A stretch of DNA of 64,000 nucleotides, from NCBI GenBank assembly GCA_934162195.1, contig CAKPHO010000005.1, forward strand, positions 1 to 64,000, read 5' to 3'. This document shows positions 60,282 to 64,000 of the stretch, piece by piece; position 1 is the stretch's first letter; each line of letters opens with the position of its first letter. The stretch comes from an uncultured Bacilli bacterium (GTDB taxonomy: Bacteria > Bacillota_I > Bacilli_A > RF39 > UBA660). Under the pieces are notes generated by a model. That model did no database searches. It saw nothing but the letters and a program-made list of their open reading frames with translations, and was not told the origin of the DNA. Both the position numbers and the translations under genes were made by a program.

Positions 60282-61286
60282 ATGAAATTAAAAAATAAAC
60301 ACGGATTTACACTTATAGAATTACTAGCGGTAATAGTAGTATTAGCAATAATCGCACTAATCGCAACACCAATAGTAATGAATACAATAAAAAAATCAAA
60401 GAAAGGAGCAGCTGAGAGAAGTGCGGATAGCTACATAAAACAAGTAGAAGTAGCAGTAGCAGAAGAACGACTAAATAAAAATGAAGTACTAGAAGGAGAA
60501 TATCAAATAACAAGTGATGGAAATCTATGTAGAGATAAAAGTGCAAGTTGTTCAGATGATAACAAAATAAAAATAGAAATGAGCGGAACAAAACCAACAT
60601 CAGGGAAAATAAAGATAACAAATGGAAGTGTTGATCAATCATCATCAAGTATGATAATAGGAGATTATACTGTTTCATATAATTCTACTAAGAAAACATA
60701 TGAAGCAATAGAGAAAGGAAATACACCACAAGTAGAAGTATTGTGTACAGCAAAAACAGCAGCAACAAAAGGAAATGTACCACAAGGACAATTTGCCTAT
60801 GGAGATGGATATACATGTGAATTAGGTGATAATGATGCAAAAACATTCTTTGTACTAGAAACAAATGGAGATAATGTATCATTAATCATGGATAGAAACA
60901 TAGATTCAAATGGTAAAGGAACAACAAGTGGAGGAAATACAGTAGCTTGGTGTAAATCAGGAAGTAATAATACATGTGCTGCAGATAGAGCATTAGAATA
61001 CTTAAAAACAAGTACAACAGGATGGACAAAATTAACAGAATCACAAATAAGCTTACCTTCATATGATCAAATATATAAAGCTGCGGGTAATAAAACTTCG
61101 GGATTACCAACATGGCTATATGAAAATAATGTATATGGTTATTGGACATCAACCCCTCATGCGTCTAACTCTAACCGCGCTTGGCTTGTGAACTACCACG
61201 GCAACTTGAACTTCAACTTCGTCGACTTCGACGACAGCTATGGCGTTCGTCCAGTTATAACTGTCTCAAAATCACAATTAGGATAA
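60282..61286 (+). CDS. Prepilin-like protein with GC-rich hypervariable lectin-like end
   Basis: 334 residues: signal MKLKNKHG^FTLIELLAVIVV, helix, pilin-like domain (SADSYIKQVEVAVAE, SGTKPTSGKI), linker, and a C-terminal domain from ~155 (FFVLETNGDNVSLIMD, LPSYDQIYKAAG, YWTSTPH, GVRPVITVSKS). It is close to the protein at 24804. The stretch 61146-61250 is 51% GC by my count, with NNC-type codons and Asn-rich loops, while the rest of the gene is AT-rich. SD GGAGGAG after the leader copy D. This is the best candidate target of a mutagenic retroelement. Confidence 0.87.
   Translation: MKLKNKHGFTLIELLAVIVVLAIIALIATPIVMNTIKKSKKGAAERSADSYIKQVEVAVAEERLNKNEVLEGEYQITSDGNLCRDKSASCSDDNKIKIEMSGTKPTSGKIKITNGSVDQSSSSMIIGDYTVSYNSTKKTYEAIEKGNTPQVEVLCTAKTAATKGNVPQGQFAYGDGYTCELGDNDAKTFFVLETNGDNVSLIMDRNIDSNGKGTTSGGNTVAWCKSGSNNTCAADRALEYLKTSTTGWTKLTESQISLPSYDQIYKAAGNKTSGLPTWLYENNVYGYWTSTPHASNSNRAWLVNYHGNLNFNFVDFDDSYGVRPVITVSKSQLG
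61146..61250 (+). other. Candidate DGR variable region (VR)
   Basis: 35 codons after TATTGG and before CCAGTTATAACTGTC. GC about 51% by my count. In an ungapped comparison with the block at 16622 the third base agrees in 15 of 18 codons in the core (codons 8-25) while the first and second agree in only 9 of 18 each; GCT TGG and GTG are identical. It is followed by the palindrome CAGTTATAACTG (61252-61263). Confidence 0.65.
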
Positions 61287-61290
61287 AAGA

Positions 61291-61317
61291 AAATGGTAAG
61301 TCGATGACTTGCCATTT
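61291..61317 (+). terminator. Bidirectional terminator between prepilin and tetR
   Basis: AAATGGTAAGTC pairs with GACTTGCCATTT (one T-G), loop GAT, T run; the minus strand side is also T-rich. Confidence 0.85.
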
Positions 61318-61881
61318 TTAGTTTATATTATCTGGAATTAATATTTTTAAGTATTCCATAATTTGATCTTTAGTATACTTAGAACTATCACTTAACCATT
61401 CAACACCTAAGTTAATAACCCCACCTAAATAGAATTTAGCAATTATATCACTAGGTATCTTTTTACTAATACTATCAGTTTTAATTTTATTTAAAATATC
61501 TTCATTAACAACACTTAGTAAAATATCCATCATAATACTATTACGATTGTTAATCATGATAGAGCTATAAACATTTCTTTTGCTTTCAATATGATCTAAA
61601 AATAGTTCGATTAATTTTATATAGTATTCTCTAGTGTTTAGATTATTGCTATTTTTATTAAGTTCATTAACAAATTCTTCTTTTAGATTACTAATAAAGT
61701 CTACTAGTAATTCATATTTATCTTCGTAGTGAGCGTAGAAAGTAGAACGATTAATCATGGCTTTAGAACAAATATCAGAAACTTTTATTTCTTCAAAAGT
61801 TTTATCTTTCATTAAATCTATTAAGGCTTGATAGAGTAAGTTTTTAGTCTTAACAACGCGTAAATCTTTTTTCTTTTCCAT
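61318..61881 (-). CDS. TetR/AcrR family transcriptional regulator
   Basis: 187 residues. The N-terminal HTH reads KVSDICSKAMINRSTFYAHYEDKYELL, typical TetR; the helical C-terminal ligand domain ends ILIPDNIN. Start 61881 is preceded by GGTGGTGAT. It is divergent from the MMPL transporter gene and probably represses it, binding in the 178-bp intergenic region that contains the CATAAAAACC/GGTTTTTATG inverted repeat. The ligand is unknown. Confidence 0.92.
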   Translation of the reverse strand: MEKKKDLRVVKTKNLLYQALIDLMKDKTFEEIKVSDICSKAMINRSTFYAHYEDKYELLVDFISNLKEEFVNELNKNSNNLNTREYYIKLIELFLDHIESKRNVYSSIMINNRNSIMMDILLSVVNEDILNKIKTDSISKKIPSDIIAKFYLGGVINLGVEWLSDSSKYTKDQIMEYLKILIPDNIN

Positions 61882-61905
61882 TTATATCACCACCTATATT
61901 ATATG

Positions 61906-61955
61906 CATAAAAACCGACATATGTAAAGATAAATTACGTTTTGTTGGTTTTTATG
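61906..61955. promoter_or_regulatory. Candidate TetR operator repeats
   Basis: CATAAAAACC (61906-61915) and GGTTTTTATG (61946-61955) are a perfect inverted repeat, extended as TATxCATAAAAACCxACA in both arms. A second inverted repeat ACATATTTAT (61959-61968) / ATAAATATGT (61995-62004) lies beside it. Confidence 0.55.
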
Positions 61956-62059
61956 TATACATATTTATCATATTGTTGGAAAACATACATTTTAATAAAT
62001 ATGTTTGTGTTCAAAGAAATAAGTTTGTAATAAACTATCTTGTGGATGGAGGGAAAAAT

Positions 62060-64000
62060 ATGAATAAGGTTGCAGAAAAGATTTGCAAACACAAAAAAGT
62101 TATTTTGATTGTTTCAATTATACTTGCATTTTTTTCATTTATAGGAATGAAGTTAACTAAAATCAATTATGATATTTTAGTTTACTTACCAGAAGATATT
62201 GAAACAATTAAGGGTCAAAATATTTTAACTGATGATTTTAATATGGGTTCGTATTCAGTTGCGATTATTGATAATATGAGCAGTAAAAATATTGTTGAAC
62301 TAGAAAATAAAATAAAGAATGTTGAAGGGGTTAACGAGGTAGTATCTTTATATGATGTTATTGGAACAAGTATTCCAGTTGAAATGTTACCAAATGAAGT
62401 AACATCAAAACTACATAAAGATAATACAGATTTAATTCTTATAACATTTAAAGATGGTACTTCTAATGAAAAAACTATTAATGCGGTAGAAGAGATTAGA
62501 AGTATTACAAAAGATAGTTGTAAATTAAGTGGGATGAGTTCAATGGTTTTAGATACTATGAATTTATCTGAACAAGAAATAATGATATATATTATAATTG
62601 CTGTTATTTTATGTTTAACAGTTTTAGAGTTATCATTAGATTCTTATTTAGCTCCAGTATTTTTACTTCTTAATATTGGATGCGCAATATTATTTAACTT
62701 AGGAACAAATTTATGCTTTGGTCAAATTTCATACATAACTAAAGCCTTGGTTGCAGTATTACAACTAGGTGTTACTACTGACTTTTCTATTTTCTTGTAT
62801 CATTCTTATGAAGATAAGAAAAAGAAATTTAAGGATAAAAATGAAGCTATGAGTGAAGCAATAGCAGAAACTTTTGTTTCGGTATTAGGTAGTTCTCTTA
62901 CGACAGTTGCAGGATTCTTAGTTTTATGTGCGATGAAATTAACTTTAGGAAAAGATTTAGGCATTGTAATGGCTAAGGGAGTAATATTAGGTGTTATTAC
63001 AGTTTTAACATTATTCCCAAGTTTACTTCTTATCTTTGATAAAGCTATTGAAAAAACAAAACATAAAAGTTTAAATTTAAACTTTACAAGATTTAATAAA
63101 TTTATTGTTAATAATCATATTATAATTTTTATTGTTTTCTTGATTTGTTTAGTACCAGCTTATCTAGGTTATAAAAAAGTAGATGTATACTACAAGATAG
63201 ATAGATCACTTCCAGATACCTTAGAAAGTATTAGTGCAAATGCAGAATTAAAAGAAAAATATAATATTGTTAGTCCAGAAATGATTATTGTTGATAGCAA
63301 GATGAAGACAAATGATATTGTTAATATGGTAAATGAATTAAAAAGTGTTGATGGTGTTGATTTTGTTTTATCATTTGATGAATTAAAACAATATGGTGTA
63401 ACAGAAAATATGTTACCATCAAAATTATTAAGTACATTTAAAAATGATAAATATGAAATGCTACTTTTAAATTCAACATATGAAGTTGCTAGTGATGAAC
63501 TTAATAGTCAAATAGAAACAATTAATAATATTGTAAAAAAATACGATGAAAATATAATTGTTGCTGGTGAAGGACCTCTTATGAAAGATTTAATTAACAT
63601 AAGTGATACTGATTTTACAAATGTTAATTCCGCATCTATCATCTGTGTTTTAGCAATTCTACTTATTGTTTTAAAGAGTTTATCTTTACCATTCTTACTT
63701 ACATTGACAATTGAGTCAGCAATTATTATTAATATGTCATTCTCATACTTTGGTGGAGTAACATTACCATTTGTCGCACCAATTGTTCTTGGTACTATTC
63801 AATTAGGAGCAACAATTGATTATGCAATATTACTTACTTCATCATATGTGAAAAATAAAAAAGATAATTTAAAACCTAAAGAAGCAATGCTTAAAACGTT
63901 AAATTATAATGGTAAATCAGTTTTAATTAGTGGTCTTTGTTTCTTTGCTGCAACATTTGGTGTTGGTGTATATTCTAAACTTGAAATGGTAGGAAGCTTA
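62060..64000 (+). CDS. MMPL/RND family exporter (3' end outside window)
   Basis: 647 codons visible, no stop. A first membrane helix at ~17-33 is followed by a large outside domain (YLPEDIETIKGQNIL...), then a block of hydrophobic helices (~172-320) with LGVTTDFSIFLYHSYEDKKKKFK (the GxxxDY-type motif), a second outside domain after a membrane helix near ~350 (VDVYYKIDRSLPDT...), and a second helix block with LGATIDYAILLTSSYVKNKKD. This two-fold topology is MMPL/HAE3-like RND. It is under likely control of the adjacent TetR. SD GGAGGGAAAAAT; substrate unknown. Confidence 0.9.
   Translation, partial: MNKVAEKICKHKKVILIVSIILAFFSFIGMKLTKINYDILVYLPEDIETIKGQNILTDDFNMGSYSVAIIDNMSSKNIVELENKIKNVEGVNEVVSLYDVIGTSIPVEMLPNEVTSKLHKDNTDLILITFKDGTSNEKTINAVEEIRSITKDSCKLSGMSSMVLDTMNLSEQEIMIYIIIAVILCLTVLELSLDSYLAPVFLLLNIGCAILFNLGTNLCFGQISYITKALVAVLQLGVTTDFSIFLYHSYEDKKKKFKDKNEAMSEAIAETFVSVLGSSLTTVAGFLVLCAMKLTLGKDLGIVMAKGVILGVITVLTLFPSLLLIFDKAIEKTKHKSLNLNFTRFNKFIVNNHIIIFIVFLICLVPAYLGYKKVDVYYKIDRSLPDTLESISANAELKEKYNIVSPEMIIVDSKMKTNDIVNMVNELKSVDGVDFVLSFDELKQYGVTENMLPSKLLSTFKNDKYEMLLLNSTYEVASDELNSQIETINNIVKKYDENIIVAGEGPLMKDLINISDTDFTNVNSASIICVLAILLIVLKSLSLPFLLTLTIESAIIINMSFSYFGGVTLPFVAPIVLGTIQLGATIDYAILLTSSYVKNKKDNLKPKEAMLKTLNYNGKSVLISGLCFFAATFGVGVYSKLEMVGSL

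Noticed and set aside
1..64000. CRISPR arrays, tRNA, rRNA, insertion sequences, prophage structural genes
   Set aside because: No regular direct repeats with spacers, no tRNA- or rRNA-like sequences and no transposase found on either strand by eye.

Overview
The window is AT-rich Firmicutes chromosome, probably from an uncultured gut-type member of the Bacilli. Three blocks keep Bacillus-like gene order: yunB next to yutD; lon ... spoVID-like, ysxE-like, valS; and ireB-ruvX-yrzB-mltG-trmR-trhP1-trhP2-greA. The code appears standard: TGA is used as a stop (for example lepA) and Trp is TGG. RF2 carries a normal programmed frameshift. Sporulation-type genes (yunB, spoVID/LysM, ysxE) are present although no other spore operon lies in the window. 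No species assignment is made.

Layout: 1-2.7 kb holds the end of an Ig-like surface protein, a CBS protein, yunB and yutD. 2.9-10.1 kb holds two prepilin-BspA repeat proteins flanking prfB-yitT-ftsE-ftsX. 10.2-19.6 kb holds lon, the spoVID-like and ysxE-like genes, a two-domain pilin-like adhesin, and a valine T-box with valS. 19.6-25.9 kb holds a DUF11 protein, a small pilin, glycan polymer genes (O-antigen ligase, GT2, GtrA), an SGNH-like protein and a prepilin-lectin-like protein. 26-32.6 kb holds lepA, an HTH protein, a Fic locus, hemW, HD proteins, thyX and tmk. 32.9-44.4 kb holds another prepilin, a dGTPase-like protein, the ireB-to-greA block, an LRR-transglutaminase, an HD/ART-like protein and a pilin. 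44.4-54.2 kb holds two murE paralogs, mraY, a very large prepilin and two consecutive apparent pseudoenzymes (pyruvate kinase-like, GH31-like). 54.3-64 kb holds a BRO-N protein, a leucine T-box with leuS, a metal exporter, dinD, another prepilin, TetR and the start of an MMPL exporter.

The unifying theme is a dispersed family of nine class III-type prepilin-like genes, plus one with a variant N-terminus, set between and inside housekeeping operons. Most carry a nearly identical N-terminal helix fused to different C-terminal modules (BspA/DUF285 repeats, DUF6273/C-type-lectin-like domains, tail-fibre-like domains). No pilus assembly ATPase, platform protein or prepilin peptidase gene is seen here.

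The most exciting signal is in two of these proteins. The last 35 codons before the conserved G-[VIF]-R-P motif switch abruptly from AT-rich DNA to 51-59% GC, with codon positions 1 and 2 scrambled and third-position C preserved. This is the signature expected of variable regions of a diversity-generating retroelement (DGR). No reverse transcriptase or template is in the window, so these would be remote targets. A second system-level signal is a repeated 5' leader (four copies) with promoter, long-range helices, a G9 tract in two copies and an intrinsic terminator, placed directly in front of prepilin genes. All coordinates, motif calls and base counts were made by eye; no database search was run.
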